From positions 53,323-117,322 of the forward strand of contig NZ_FXUF01000012.1 of the NCBI RefSeq assembly GCF_900182905.1: DNA of 64,000 nt, given 5' to 3'. Made by a program: the position numbers and the translations under genes. The notes under the pieces are model-generated. The model was not told the DNA's origin and did not search any database. It saw only the letters and a list, made by a program, of their open reading frames with translations. Shown here piece after piece: positions 7,685 to 16,357 of this stretch. The DNA comes from Anoxynatronum buryatiense. Its GTDB lineage: Bacteria > Bacillota > Clostridia > Peptostreptococcales > Tindalliaceae. How positions within the stretch are numbered: position 1 is the stretch's first letter; each line of letters opens with the position of its first letter.

Positions 7685-8353
7685 TCATGCCAGATGAATC
7701 CAGTTGTTTTTCAGACCGTGGAGCACTGCCTGGGTGCGGTCGGTGACGCCGCATTTCTGAAAGATGCTGGTTAAATGATTCTTAACGGTTTTTTCGCTGA
7801 TAAACAGTTTCTGGGCAATATCCCGGTTGCTCAGCCCCAGGGCCAGTTCCTGGAGAATTTCCAGCTCCCGCACTGTCAACCGGTCGGGGTCTGGTTCCTG
7901 AACAGCGCTGGAGAGTCGGTTCAGTTCTTTCAGCACTTTTCCCATGAGCACCTGGGGAATATAGGATTCTCCCCGGAATACCTGATGAATGGCATTCACC
8001 AGTTCATCGGGCCGCACATCTTTCAGCACATAGCCTGAAACCCCCGACCTGATCAGCTCCACCAGATATTCCTCCTGATCATGAATGGTCAGGGCAATGA
8101 TGGGCAGTTGGGGGTGATGGGCCCGGATTTTTTTCACGGCAGTGATGCCGTCCACCCGGGGCATATTGATATCCATGAGAATGACGTCCAAATCCAGGGT
8201 GAGGGCTTTGTCAATGGCTTCCTGTCCATCCTCGGCTTCTGCAATAACGTGAATGGTGGGTTCCAGGGATAATACCTTCATCAAACCCTGGCGAATCAGC
8301 GCATGGTCATCGGCGATCATGACTCGAATGACCGGTTCTTCGACTTCTTTCAT
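7685..8353 (-). CDS. DegU/NarL-family response regulator
   Basis: About 222 residues. The receiver domain (RVMIADDHALIRQGL, phospho-Asp in VILMDINMP, Lys in GYVLKDVRPDE) is followed by a LuxR-type helix-turn-helix (LTVRELEILQELALGLSNRDIAQKL split over two helices, then SEKTVKNHLTSIFQK). I start at ATG 8353, which has AGGTGG at 8-base spacing; the frame extends to TTG 8395. It is the last gene of the Tad pilus block and directly follows a DegS-like kinase, its likely phosphodonor. Target genes may include the tad operon itself, but no binding site is identified. Confidence 0.92.
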   Translation of the reverse strand: MKEVEEPVIRVMIADDHALIRQGLMKVLSLEPTIHVIAEAEDGQEAIDKALTLDLDVILMDINMPRVDGITAVKKIRAHHPQLPIIALTIHDQEEYLVELIRSGVSGYVLKDVRPDELVNAIHQVFRGESYIPQVLMGKVLKELNRLSSAVQEPDPDRLTVRELEILQELALGLSNRDIAQKLFISEKTVKNHLTSIFQKCGVTDRTQAVLHGLKNNWIHLA

Positions 8354-8457
8354 GCTGTTCACCACCTTACTTCCTTCTTCAATTGTCTTCTTCAATCATT
8401 TACTTCAATGATCTTCTTGTTTAGTTACTTTGTTTTCTTCTTTGTTTTTCTTCTTGA

Positions 8458-9609
8458 CTATTTGCTTTGCTTTTCTTCCTCAAGAGGAATGGATACCAGC
8501 ACCTGGGTGCCTTTACCCGGTGCAGACCGGACATCAAACTTGCCCTTCAGCAAATGTACCCGTTCGCCCATGCCGGTGAGACCAAAGCTGACCCCCTGCT
8601 TTTCCTGGCGCACCTTTGCCATATCAAAGCCACGGCCGTTATCCCGCACCATGAGATTGATGCGGTCTTTATGGTACTCGATGGTGATCACCACCTCCGG
8701 CGCTCCTGAGTGTTTACGGGCATTGGTGAGGGATTCCTGAATGATGCGGAAGAGGGCAATTTCCAGGGAATTATCCACCCGTTGCTCCCGCCCCATCACA
8801 TTTAGTTCCACATGAATCTTGTAATCTTCCATGTACTGTTCTGTATACCGTTTCACGGCGGCCAGCAACCCCAGGTCGTCCAAAGACATGGGGCGCAGGT
8901 CAAAGATGATTTTTCGCACATCCTCCAGACTGCCCCGCACCAGCCACATGAGATCCTGAAGCTCATCCCGCACCTGGTCCGGGTTCACATCCATCAGCTT
9001 CAGGCAAAACTCTGCCCGCATCACAATGTTGGCAAAGCTTTGGGCCGGCCCGTCATGAATGTCACGGGCCACCCGGCGGCGTTCTTCCTCCTGGGCTTTG
9101 ATGATGGACAGCCCCACGTTGTTGGTATGCTGCACTTCTCCCAGTTGGTTGAAGTATCCAGTCAAATCGTGGGTGAGGAGCTTCAGGGCCATGCTGATGC
9201 TGCTGATGAGGTCTTCTGATCGTTTTTTGGCATTTTCCAAGGTGCGCAGGTTCTGCGCCAGATGGTCCCGCTGGAGCCGCAGAATTTTTTCAGTCTCCCT
9301 TTTCTGCATCAGCTCCATCATTTTTTCATGGGCGGCATCATAGGTTTCCTTGATGGCTTCCTTGCTGTACCGGTTAAAATCCCGGTTCACCACCATCAGC
9401 TGGTTTCGCAGTTTGCGTGACTCATCCTCCAGACGATCCACTTCGCCAATCACCCGGTCAATGCGAATCTTGATGTCCAACAGCTGCCGCAGGCACCGGT
9501 CATACTCATTGCGCACGTCTGTTTCCAGCCGAAAAAGATCTTCCTTGCCCCGCTCCACGGCCTCGATGGTGTTGGCGATGACATTTTCAAGTTTCTTCAT
9601 ATCGAACAC
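8458..9609 (-). CDS. DegS-like sensor histidine kinase
   Basis: About 383 residues, no membrane helix. The N-terminal half is a long coiled coil of the DegS sensor type (RLETDVRNEYDRCLRQLL ... ENAKKRSEDLI). The HisKA_3 phospho-acceptor motif is RRRVARDIHDGPAQSFAN, and the HATPase domain ends RDNGRGFDM and FGLTGMGERVHLLKG. This is the cytoplasmic DegS type, which receives signals through protein partners; the preceding HAMP membrane protein is a natural candidate. GTG 9609 has GGAGGC seven bases upstream and is my start choice; ATG codons at 9630/9627 lack a good site. It pairs with the DegU-like gene 105 bases downstream. Confidence 0.9.
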   Translation of the reverse strand: MFDMKKLENVIANTIEAVERGKEDLFRLETDVRNEYDRCLRQLLDIKIRIDRVIGEVDRLEDESRKLRNQLMVVNRDFNRYSKEAIKETYDAAHEKMMELMQKRETEKILRLQRDHLAQNLRTLENAKKRSEDLISSISMALKLLTHDLTGYFNQLGEVQHTNNVGLSIIKAQEEERRRVARDIHDGPAQSFANIVMRAEFCLKLMDVNPDQVRDELQDLMWLVRGSLEDVRKIIFDLRPMSLDDLGLLAAVKRYTEQYMEDYKIHVELNVMGREQRVDNSLEIALFRIIQESLTNARKHSGAPEVVITIEYHKDRINLMVRDNGRGFDMAKVRQEKQGVSFGLTGMGERVHLLKGKFDVRSAPGKGTQVLVSIPLEEEKQSK

Positions 9610-9657
9610 GGGAATCGCCTCCGGCATCATGCATTCAGGTTGGCTGGGCTCCCTGCC

Positions 9658-10629
9658 TTACGAACGTTCGTCTTTCACCTGGAACTGATTCAGGAAAGTT
9701 TGCAGTTTCTGGGATACCCGGGTCAGCCGCTTGCCGCTGGAAAGAATTTCCCGCAACCACTCCTGCTGCTTGTCAGCACTCCAGGAATCGTCTGCTGAAG
9801 CCATGGTTTCTGAACGGTTGACAATGAGTTTGGAGGCATAGTCCATTTCTTCCACCGTTTGATAGATGGAGCGAAAAAGCACACCCAACTGGCGATTCAT
9901 CAGATTAAACCCTTCTGCCAAGTGCCCCAGTTCATCGGCTGCCGCCGGTTCCAGCTCTCCCGAGAAGTCTCCCACCGCTGCCTGTTCAGTGGCAGTCAGC
10001 AGCTGCTTCACTGGTTTTCCCACAGATTTCACAATGATGATTCGAATGAGCACCAGGCTCACCAATACCACACCCACAAAAATTTTCACCCACTGGAGAG
10101 CACTTTCCATGAGAAACTGCTGGGCAGGCAACAGGTCAGTGGTGAAGTGAAGGTAGGCATCCGTTTGACCCAAAACATTCGCCAGGGGAACCACAAAGAG
10201 CAGTACCGGCCGGTCACCGGTTTCGCTGGTGGTTTGCTGTACCTGCAAAACACCCTGTTCCATGGCGGCACTCAGCGCTCTTGATTGCATGTGATTGCCC
10301 AGGCGTTCCTGCTGGTCATGGGCCATAATTTCCCCTTTTATATTAGTTACGTAAACCTGGGTGATTTTGGGGTCCTCTTTCATGAGAGAAATGACTGACA
10401 ACATGGGTTCGGTGTCACTTCCTGTCATGGCATTTTCCATGATTTCGCCTGCAAACATGGCAATGGACTTCCCTTGCCGTGTTTCCTGTTGGATTAATAC
10501 CCTTTGGTTCATAAAATATGTCATGGTTCCCATCCCCAGCATTAAAAATGTGATGAGCAGGGTGATGGTCATGCTTACTTTAAAAGTGAGCGAAAAGCCT
10601 TTTCGTTTTTTGGCAGTCATGCGTTTCAT
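9658..10629 (-). CDS. Two-TM HAMP-domain membrane sensor protein without output domain
   Basis: 323 residues: TM1 at about 14-37, an extracytoplasmic sensor region of about 145 residues, TM2 at about 180-203, a HAMP domain (IIIVKSVGKPVKQLLTATEQ ... DELGHLAEGFNLM) and a C-terminal helical tail of about 60 residues. There is no kinase, cyclase or methyl-accepting domain. Its ATG overlaps the DUF192 stop by one base (TGATG), and the DegS-like kinase, which has no membrane part of its own, is the next gene. I infer that this protein supplies the transmembrane sensing half for that kinase; the sequence does not prove it. Confidence 0.8.
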   Translation of the reverse strand: MKRMTAKKRKGFSLTFKVSMTITLLITFLMLGMGTMTYFMNQRVLIQQETRQGKSIAMFAGEIMENAMTGSDTEPMLSVISLMKEDPKITQVYVTNIKGEIMAHDQQERLGNHMQSRALSAAMEQGVLQVQQTTSETGDRPVLLFVVPLANVLGQTDAYLHFTTDLLPAQQFLMESALQWVKIFVGVVLVSLVLIRIIIVKSVGKPVKQLLTATEQAAVGDFSGELEPAAADELGHLAEGFNLMNRQLGVLFRSIYQTVEEMDYASKLIVNRSETMASADDSWSADKQQEWLREILSSGKRLTRVSQKLQTFLNQFQVKDERS

Positions 10630-10976
10630 CAGATTCCCTCTTTTCTTTGGTTAAGATCAATGACATCACCCGGCTGAATTCCCAGCCGACAGGCCTGGCC
10701 GGCGGCCATTTCCAGCACCCGGCAGGCACCGGGCACCTTCTGTCCCCAGGTATTGGGGGAAAGGGTGGCAGCCACCTGCAGCACCCGGTTGTGATCATCG
10801 AGAAACAGGACGTCAATGGCATACCCCATGCCCCAGGTATGAATGCTGTTGCAGGGTTCCAGCAGCAGACCGGTGTCGGCCGGCAGCTGCCGGGTGCCCA
10901 GCAGCCCTTTGAGACGGCTGAAAAAAGTATTGGCATAAATTACCTGGGTCACAGGTGCAATCATCCGTTCCGACAT
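10629..10976 (-). CDS. DUF192 family protein
   Basis: About 115 residues, starting at ATG 10976 behind GGGAGG; the frame extends to 11009 but has no site there. It shows the DUF192 pattern: ANTFFSRLKGLLGTRQLP, then LLLEPCNSIHTWGMGYAID, VLFLDDHNRVLQV and an ending rich in PGDVI. DUF192 proteins are small beta-rich proteins of unknown function. Here it lies between tadC and the HAMP gene with minimal gaps, so it is cotranscribed with the pilus genes. The family member may assist pilus assembly or maturation, but that is inference from position only. Confidence 0.85.
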   Translation of the reverse strand: MSERMIAPVTQVIYANTFFSRLKGLLGTRQLPADTGLLLEPCNSIHTWGMGYAIDVLFLDDHNRVLQVAATLSPNTWGQKVPGACRVLEMAAGQACRLGIQPGDVIDLNQRKEGI

Positions 10977-11005
10977 GACGTTCCCTCCCGATTTCAAGTC
11001 GATTT

Positions 11006-11926
11006 TCACTGAAACACCCGCATGATCTGAAGCACGGCCGGTCCCAAAAGAACGATGAAAATGGCGGGAAAAATGAACATCACCATGGGAATCAGCATTT
11101 TAATGGGGGCTTTCATGGCGGTTTCTTCTGCCCGCTGCCGTTTTTTCTGCCGCATTTCCTTTGACTGGATGCGCAGCACGTTTCCGATACTGATACCCAG
11201 CTGTTCTGCCAGTACGATGGAGCCCACAAAGTTGGAGAGGCTGTCCACATTCAACCGGGCCGCCATGTCTTTCAGGGCATCCCGCCGGGATTTGCCCATT
11301 TTGGTTTCCCGAAGCACCGTGAGAAATTCGTCGGAAAGCAGTCCGTTGGTTTTCTCCACAATTTTCATCAGTGCTCCCTCAAACCCCAGGCCCGCTTCCA
11401 CACTTACCGTCAACAAATCCAACAGATCAGGCAGGGCCCGCTGCACTTCATCCCGACGCCGGCGCACCCGCCCCGAGAGCCAGGAATCAACCATGAACCA
11501 GCCCACAAAGAACAGGGGCACCATCATCATCACTGCCTGCCATTCCGGCCGGCCTGTCCGCTGAAAAAAGAGCCAGCATAGCCCTGCAAAGGCAAGGGCC
11601 AGGAGGGTTTTGATCACCATCCATTCCCGGGCGTTCAGGTTACCGGGGCGGCCGGCCTCCATCACTTTTTTATCCAGATCTGCTTCCCGGGTGAAGGGAA
11701 TGACTGCCAGTACCAAATTGGCAGTTTTGCCCAGAACAGGCCGAAACATCCGCTGGTAGAGGGGGGCCGACAGTTCCTGCTTGCGAATGGGCACTTCTTT
11801 TTCTCCCAGCACATGGTCCATGCGCTGGGACATGCGCATTTTTTCTCCAAACACAGCGCGGTGCAGCAGCAGAAACAGGGTTCCTGTCAGGCCAAACACT
11901 CCCGCCATGGTCACGGTTATAAACAT
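11006..11926 (-). CDS. tadC: Tad pilus inner-membrane platform protein TadC
   Basis: 306 residues with a GspF (type II secretion system F) domain: LPDLLDLLTVSVEAGLGFEGAL, LADQ-like segment SNFVGSIVLAEQLGISIGN and a C-terminal pair of TM helices (IKMLIPMVMFIFPAIFIVLL). Membrane segments at about residues 5-20, 100-140 and 270-300. It pairs with TadB to form the platform on which the CpaF ATPase acts. ATG 11926 has GAGGAGG at good spacing. It ends 29 bases before the DUF192 gene start. Confidence 0.93.
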   Translation of the reverse strand: MFITVTMAGVFGLTGTLFLLLHRAVFGEKMRMSQRMDHVLGEKEVPIRKQELSAPLYQRMFRPVLGKTANLVLAVIPFTREADLDKKVMEAGRPGNLNAREWMVIKTLLALAFAGLCWLFFQRTGRPEWQAVMMMVPLFFVGWFMVDSWLSGRVRRRRDEVQRALPDLLDLLTVSVEAGLGFEGALMKIVEKTNGLLSDEFLTVLRETKMGKSRRDALKDMAARLNVDSLSNFVGSIVLAEQLGISIGNVLRIQSKEMRQKKRQRAEETAMKAPIKMLIPMVMFIFPAIFIVLLGPAVLQIMRVFQ

Positions 11927-11962
11927 GTTTATTCCTCCTCAGTCATTCCCCGACTTTCCAGA

Positions 11963-12925
11963 CTACACCCGAATACGAATGATTCTGCGGATAAAGAGAA
12001 AGCCCACCAGTTCGCCGGCCACTGCCATCAGCAGCATCACCCGTCCCACCGGGTGGGTGATCAGCTCCATCAGGTAGCTGGGGTTCACCAACAGCATGAA
12101 GAAGGCGAGAATCACCGGCAGAAACCCGATGACCATTCCCGACAGCCGGCCCTGGGCCGTGAGGGTTTTAATTTCCCCCTGCAGCCGCACCCGCTCCCGA
12201 ATGGTTTCGGCAATTTTATCCAGCACCTCTGCCAGATTGCCCCCCACCTGTCGCTGGATGAGCACCGCGGTGATCACCAAATCCAGGTCATCACTGTTCA
12301 CCCGGCGGCTCAGGTTTTGAAGCGCCCGTTCGGTGGAGGCTCCCAGATTCACTTCCCGAAAAGTACGGCTGAACTCTTTGCTGATGGGTTCAGGCATCTC
12401 TTTGCGCACCATGTCCATGCTCTGCATGAAGCTAAAGCCGGCCCGCAGGGAGTTTGACATGATGGTGAGGGCATCACAGATCTGGGCATTGAAGCTGGCC
12501 AAACGCTTGGCTCTGGCCCGTTTCACCAGAAAAAAGGGAATGAAGAGCATCATGGCACCGGCGGCCAGCCCCACCAGGGGATTCAATGTGGCACCGGAGA
12601 AAAACAGGAAGGTGATGAGCATGCTCGCCAGAGCCAGCGCCATGAATTCACCGCCGCTGAGGGGCACATCGGACTCTTCCAGCTGTTTGTCCATGCCCCG
12701 ACCCATGCGGTTCAACAGCCGCAGGTTACCAAAGGCTGCCAGCAGTTTTCGGGGCAGGTCTTTGGTGTCTTCTTTTCGGGAAGGTGACGCCCCGTCTTCA
12801 CTGCTGCTGATGGTTTTCACCCGTTTGGCCACACTGGGGCCGACGGGCTGCCGGGCCTGGTGAAACCCCAACACCAGCAGAAAGCCGGTGAGAAAAATCA
12901 ATATGGATAACATGGTTAGATTCAT
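11963..12925 (-). CDS. tadB: Tad pilus inner-membrane platform protein TadB
   Basis: About 320 residues with a GspF domain: FNAQICDALTIMSNSLRAGF, FSRTFREVNLGASTERAL, DLDLVITAVLIQRQVGGNL. The protein has an N-terminal TM helix, two middle helices (residues about 100-135) and two C-terminal helices, the usual TadB topology. I start at ATG 12925 (GGCGGTG upstream); GTG 12949 touches the cpaF stop (TAGTG) but has no ribosome site. It stands between cpaF and tadC, the canonical order. Confidence 0.92.
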   Translation of the reverse strand: MNLTMLSILIFLTGFLLVLGFHQARQPVGPSVAKRVKTISSSEDGASPSRKEDTKDLPRKLLAAFGNLRLLNRMGRGMDKQLEESDVPLSGGEFMALALASMLITFLFFSGATLNPLVGLAAGAMMLFIPFFLVKRARAKRLASFNAQICDALTIMSNSLRAGFSFMQSMDMVRKEMPEPISKEFSRTFREVNLGASTERALQNLSRRVNSDDLDLVITAVLIQRQVGGNLAEVLDKIAETIRERVRLQGEIKTLTAQGRLSGMVIGFLPVILAFFMLLVNPSYLMELITHPVGRVMLLMAVAGELVGFLFIRRIIRIRV

Positions 12926-12948
12926 GAGGACACCGCCTGTCTCTGACA

Positions 12949-14319
12949 CTAAAAGATGGATGGGTTAAAAAGGGTGTGGGGCAACTGAATGCCGTTGGAT
13001 TCCAGCATTTCAGTAAATTTGGGGCGAATACCGGTGGCCACAAATTCTCCAATGACCTTGCCCCGTTCGTCGACGCCGCTTTGTTTGAAGAGATACAGGT
13101 CCTGCAGGGTAATGACATCTCCCTCCATGCCCTGTACTTCGGTTAAGTGGGTGATGCGCCGGGATCCGTCCCGCAGGCGGCTCTGGTGAATGATCAGGTC
13201 CACCGCCGAGGCAATCTGTTCCCGGATGGCCCGCACGGGCAAGTCCATGCCGGCCATGAGTACCATGGTTTCCAGCCGGGAAATCATGTCCCGGGGGGTA
13301 TTGGCATGGCCGGTGGTGAGGGACCCGTCGTGGCCGGTGTTCATGGCCTGGAGCATGTCCAGGGCTTCGCCACTGCGCACTTCTCCCACCACTATCCGGT
13401 CGGGGCGCATTCGCAGGGAGTTTTTCACCAGGTCACGAATGGAAACGGCTCCCTTGCCCTCAATGTTGGGCGGGCGGCTTTCCAGGGTAATGACATGGGG
13501 CTGCCGCAGCTGTATTTCTGCCGCATCTTCAATGGTGACAATGCGGTCACTGTCGGGAATAAAGGAGGACATCACGTTCAGCGTGGTGGTTTTACCACTG
13601 CCGGTGCCTCCTGAAACAATGACATTCAGTCGTCCCTTGACGCAGGCATCCAGAAATTCAGCCATCTCCCGGGTGAGGGTGCCAAAGTTGATCAGGTCTT
13701 CCACGGTGAAGGGATCGGTGGCAAACTTACGAATGGTCACCGTGGGGCCGTTGAGGGCCAGGGGCGGGATGATGGCATTCACACGAGAGCCGTCGGGAAG
13801 ACGGGCATCCACCATGGGGCTGCTCTCATCGATGCGCCGGCCAATGGGAGCCACGATGCGTTCAATCACATTGAGCACATGGTCGTCATCCCTGAACCGA
13901 ACCCCGGTGAGTTCCAGTTTTCCGTTCCGCTCGGCGTACACCATGCGGGGGCCGTTGACCATGACTTCGCTCACGGCTTCATCCTGAAGCAGGGGATTGA
14001 TGGGGCCATAGCCAATGATTTCATCCACCATTTCCTGCTTCAGCCGCAGCCGGTCCATCCGCAGGTGCACCTCAGTGCCGGTTTCCTGCACCAACTGGTC
14101 CACCAGCTCTTCAATGCGCTTGACCACGGCTTTTTCCGAATCCTGCTCTGTTTCCTTTTCATCAGGCTTGGCATTTTTCAGCTTGTCCACAATTTTGCCG
14201 TGAAGCTCATGCTTCCAGGCCGCATGGGGGTCTGCCAGTTCCACCAGATTTTTCGGTTGCTGTTCTTCCTGGCTGCGGTCTTTTTCTTTTTTCTTTTCCA
14301 GCTTTTGTAATAATGACAT
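12949..14319 (-). CDS. cpaF: Tad pilus secretion ATPase CpaF/TadA
   Basis: 456 residues of the VirB11/GspE-like ATPase family. The N-terminal 90 residues are charged and helical. The nucleotide-binding core has Walker A SGGTGSGKTTTLN at about residue 235, the Asp box TIEDAAEIQL, Walker B region RPDRIVVGEVRSGEALDML and the His box TGHDGSLTTGHANTP. These are all intact, so the enzyme should power pilus extension. The start has GGAGTGATGGGGC upstream of ATG. Thirteen bases separate it from cpaE. Confidence 0.95.
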   Translation of the reverse strand: MSLLQKLEKKKEKDRSQEEQQPKNLVELADPHAAWKHELHGKIVDKLKNAKPDEKETEQDSEKAVVKRIEELVDQLVQETGTEVHLRMDRLRLKQEMVDEIIGYGPINPLLQDEAVSEVMVNGPRMVYAERNGKLELTGVRFRDDDHVLNVIERIVAPIGRRIDESSPMVDARLPDGSRVNAIIPPLALNGPTVTIRKFATDPFTVEDLINFGTLTREMAEFLDACVKGRLNVIVSGGTGSGKTTTLNVMSSFIPDSDRIVTIEDAAEIQLRQPHVITLESRPPNIEGKGAVSIRDLVKNSLRMRPDRIVVGEVRSGEALDMLQAMNTGHDGSLTTGHANTPRDMISRLETMVLMAGMDLPVRAIREQIASAVDLIIHQSRLRDGSRRITHLTEVQGMEGDVITLQDLYLFKQSGVDERGKVIGEFVATGIRPKFTEMLESNGIQLPHTLFNPSIF

Positions 14320-14331
14320 GCCCCATCACTC

Positions 14332-15558
14332 CTAAAAGTTAAACAAACGGTTAACGACCATTTTATTCTTTCGGCTGCTGCGGCTCTTGTCGCCTTCCAG
14401 CAGGTTCAGCTCTTCCATCAGATTCATCACACTGATGGACACACCGGCATTGGGCTGGCTGATGACAAAAGGCTGGCCCTTGTTGATGGCGGTGCGCACC
14501 ACCCGCTGGTCTTCAGGAATGGCGGCGGTGAGGTGGGTGTCCAGCGTGGTTTCCAGGTCTTTCACCTTGATGCCTTCCCGGTTCTGCTGGTTCAGCACAA
14601 TACTGGTGCGGCCGGCATACTTGAGGGTGGCGAAAATTTCCCGGGCCGATTTCACATGTTTCAGGGTGGTCAGCTCCTGGTTCAGCATGAGGGCAATCAC
14701 ATCGCTGGCATCCAGCACATTGAGATTGATGTCGCTGTAAGAAGGCGCCGTATCCACCAGAATGTAATCATAATGGTTGCGAAGGATTTTGAGAATTTTT
14801 TCCACATGGTCAGCCTCCACCAGTTCTCCCTGCTCGGGGCTGGAGGGGGCGGCCAGAATCTGAACGCCGGTGAGATGGGGCACCATGTAACTTTCAATGA
14901 GGCCCAGATCCATCCCGTTTTCGTCCTGCACCAAGTCGGCAATGCTGCCCTTGGCTGCCACGTTCAGCATCACTGAAACGTCGCCGGAGGCCAGGTCCAG
15001 ATCCAGCAGAGCCACTTTTTTCTGTGTCTGCCGGGCCAGTGCCACTGCCAGGTTGCAGGCCAGGGTGGTTTTTCCCACGCCGCCTTTGGTACAGAAGAAG
15101 CTGACGATCTTCCCCTTCTTCGCGTAGCGTTCCTGGATGGTTTCCTTCACCGGTGCGCCGCCGCCAAACTGCAGATTGCGCCGCTGCTGGCTCTGGTGCA
15201 CCCGGCGAATGGTTTCAGCCAGTTCGGCAGAGGTGAGGGGTTTCACCATGTATTCCCGGGCACCGGCGGCCATGGCCTTGCGCAGGTATTCCTGTTCTCC
15301 CTGAATGGAGACAATGATGATGGCCGATTCAGGCACTTTCATGGAAATTTCTTCGGTGGCGCCGATGCCGTCGAGACCGGGCATGTTGACATCCATCAGG
15401 ATCACATCCGGCTTCAGATCCATGGCCAGGGCCACGGCTTCGTGGCCGTCGCCGGCTTCGCCCACCACTTCCATATCATCTTCAAAATAAAGCAGTCGTT
15501 TGATATCTTCCCGTGTATTGGCGATATCGTCTGTCACCAGAACCCGAATGGGTGTCAT
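14332..15558 (-). CDS. cpaE: Tad pilus localisation protein CpaE/TadZ (REC + ParA/MinD ATPase)
   Basis: 408 residues. An N-terminal receiver domain with an intact phospho-Asp (LKPDVILMDVNMPG, Lys in MVKPLTSAE) is followed by a ParA/MinD-type ATPase from about residue 150 with the deviant Walker A CTKGGVGKTTLAC, switch DLDLASGDVSVML and DTAPSYSD. TadZ proteins usually carry a degenerate receiver; here the aspartate and lysine remain, so phosphorylation is possible, perhaps by the DegS-like kinase in the same operon. It marks the site of pilus assembly. ATG 15558 has AAGGAGG upstream. Confidence 0.93.
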   Translation of the reverse strand: MTPIRVLVTDDIANTREDIKRLLYFEDDMEVVGEAGDGHEAVALAMDLKPDVILMDVNMPGLDGIGATEEISMKVPESAIIIVSIQGEQEYLRKAMAAGAREYMVKPLTSAELAETIRRVHQSQQRRNLQFGGGAPVKETIQERYAKKGKIVSFFCTKGGVGKTTLACNLAVALARQTQKKVALLDLDLASGDVSVMLNVAAKGSIADLVQDENGMDLGLIESYMVPHLTGVQILAAPSSPEQGELVEADHVEKILKILRNHYDYILVDTAPSYSDINLNVLDASDVIALMLNQELTTLKHVKSAREIFATLKYAGRTSIVLNQQNREGIKVKDLETTLDTHLTAAIPEDQRVVRTAINKGQPFVISQPNAGVSISVMNLMEELNLLEGDKSRSSRKNKMVVNRLFNF

Positions 15559-15604
15559 GGGATTTCCTCCTTCTTCTCTTGGCTGGTTGATTACGTCACC
15601 TGGT

Positions 15605-16339
15605 TCATCGCATTAAGCCTTCCACGCCCACCATGGGAATCACCACCACCCGGTCGTCTTCCGGCGAGCGGAGGGACAACTGAATGCTGCCATACTGAAT
15701 GGCCAGGGCGATTTGCTGGGCCTCTTCCGGTGCCACCATGAGGGTGACGGTTTCCGGTTCTCCCGGTCTGTCGGTGCCGCCAATCACCCGGTCATCAATG
15801 GCCAGTACCGGCACATGGTGAATGATGGTGGAGGTGGCGGTGTAGGTTTTTTCATCGGTGCTGCCGGTTTCCGGGTTGCGTGTCTCCACTTCATAGCGGA
15901 AGGTGACCAGCACATCCACACTGTCGTTGACTTCCAGCAGCCCATGGAGGGCACTCACATACCCCACGGGGATGGAGACGGCCCGCTTGCCCTCTTCCAC
16001 CTTCACAGCCAGGCCTCCCTGCTGGTCTTCCCGTGACATGAGCTTCTGGCTCATCACCTGTTCTCCGGGGTATATCTCACTGCGGGCCAGCTTGCCCACG
16101 GCATCTGCCGGGTCCAGAATGGCACCGGGCATCACATATTCCACCGGCACCTCCACAAACTCCAGCATGCTTCCCTGAATGGTGGCCCGGGCGGGAATGG
16201 TCTGCTTGGCGGTGGCCACCTGGGTATAATTGCCGGAAAGCTGGTAGGTGGCTTCCACAGTGCGCATGTACTGGAAGGCGCCAAAGGCGGCTATGCCTCC
16301 AAAAAGAATAGCCAGCAGTAAAATCAGTTTATTTTTCAT
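15605..16339 (-). CDS. cpaB: Flp pilus assembly protein CpaB/RcpC
   Basis: About 244 residues: an N-terminal TM helix (KLILLLAILFGGIAAFGAFQY), then a SAF domain (AKQTIPARATIQGSMLEF ... IYPGEQVMSQKLM) and a RcpC/CpaB C-terminal domain (RAVSIPVGYVSALHGLLE). It is anchored in the membrane with its bulk outside, where SAF domains are thought to contact cell-wall glycan. ATG 16339 follows AGGTG; GTG 16348 is an alternative start. It precedes cpaE with a 46-base gap. Confidence 0.9.
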   Translation of the reverse strand: MKNKLILLLAILFGGIAAFGAFQYMRTVEATYQLSGNYTQVATAKQTIPARATIQGSMLEFVEVPVEYVMPGAILDPADAVGKLARSEIYPGEQVMSQKLMSREDQQGGLAVKVEEGKRAVSIPVGYVSALHGLLEVNDSVDVLVTFRYEVETRNPETGSTDEKTYTATSTIIHHVPVLAIDDRVIGGTDRPGEPETVTLMVAPEEAQQIALAIQYGSIQLSLRSPEDDRVVVIPMVGVEGLMR

Positions 16340-16357
16340 GGTTTGCACCTGCTCTCT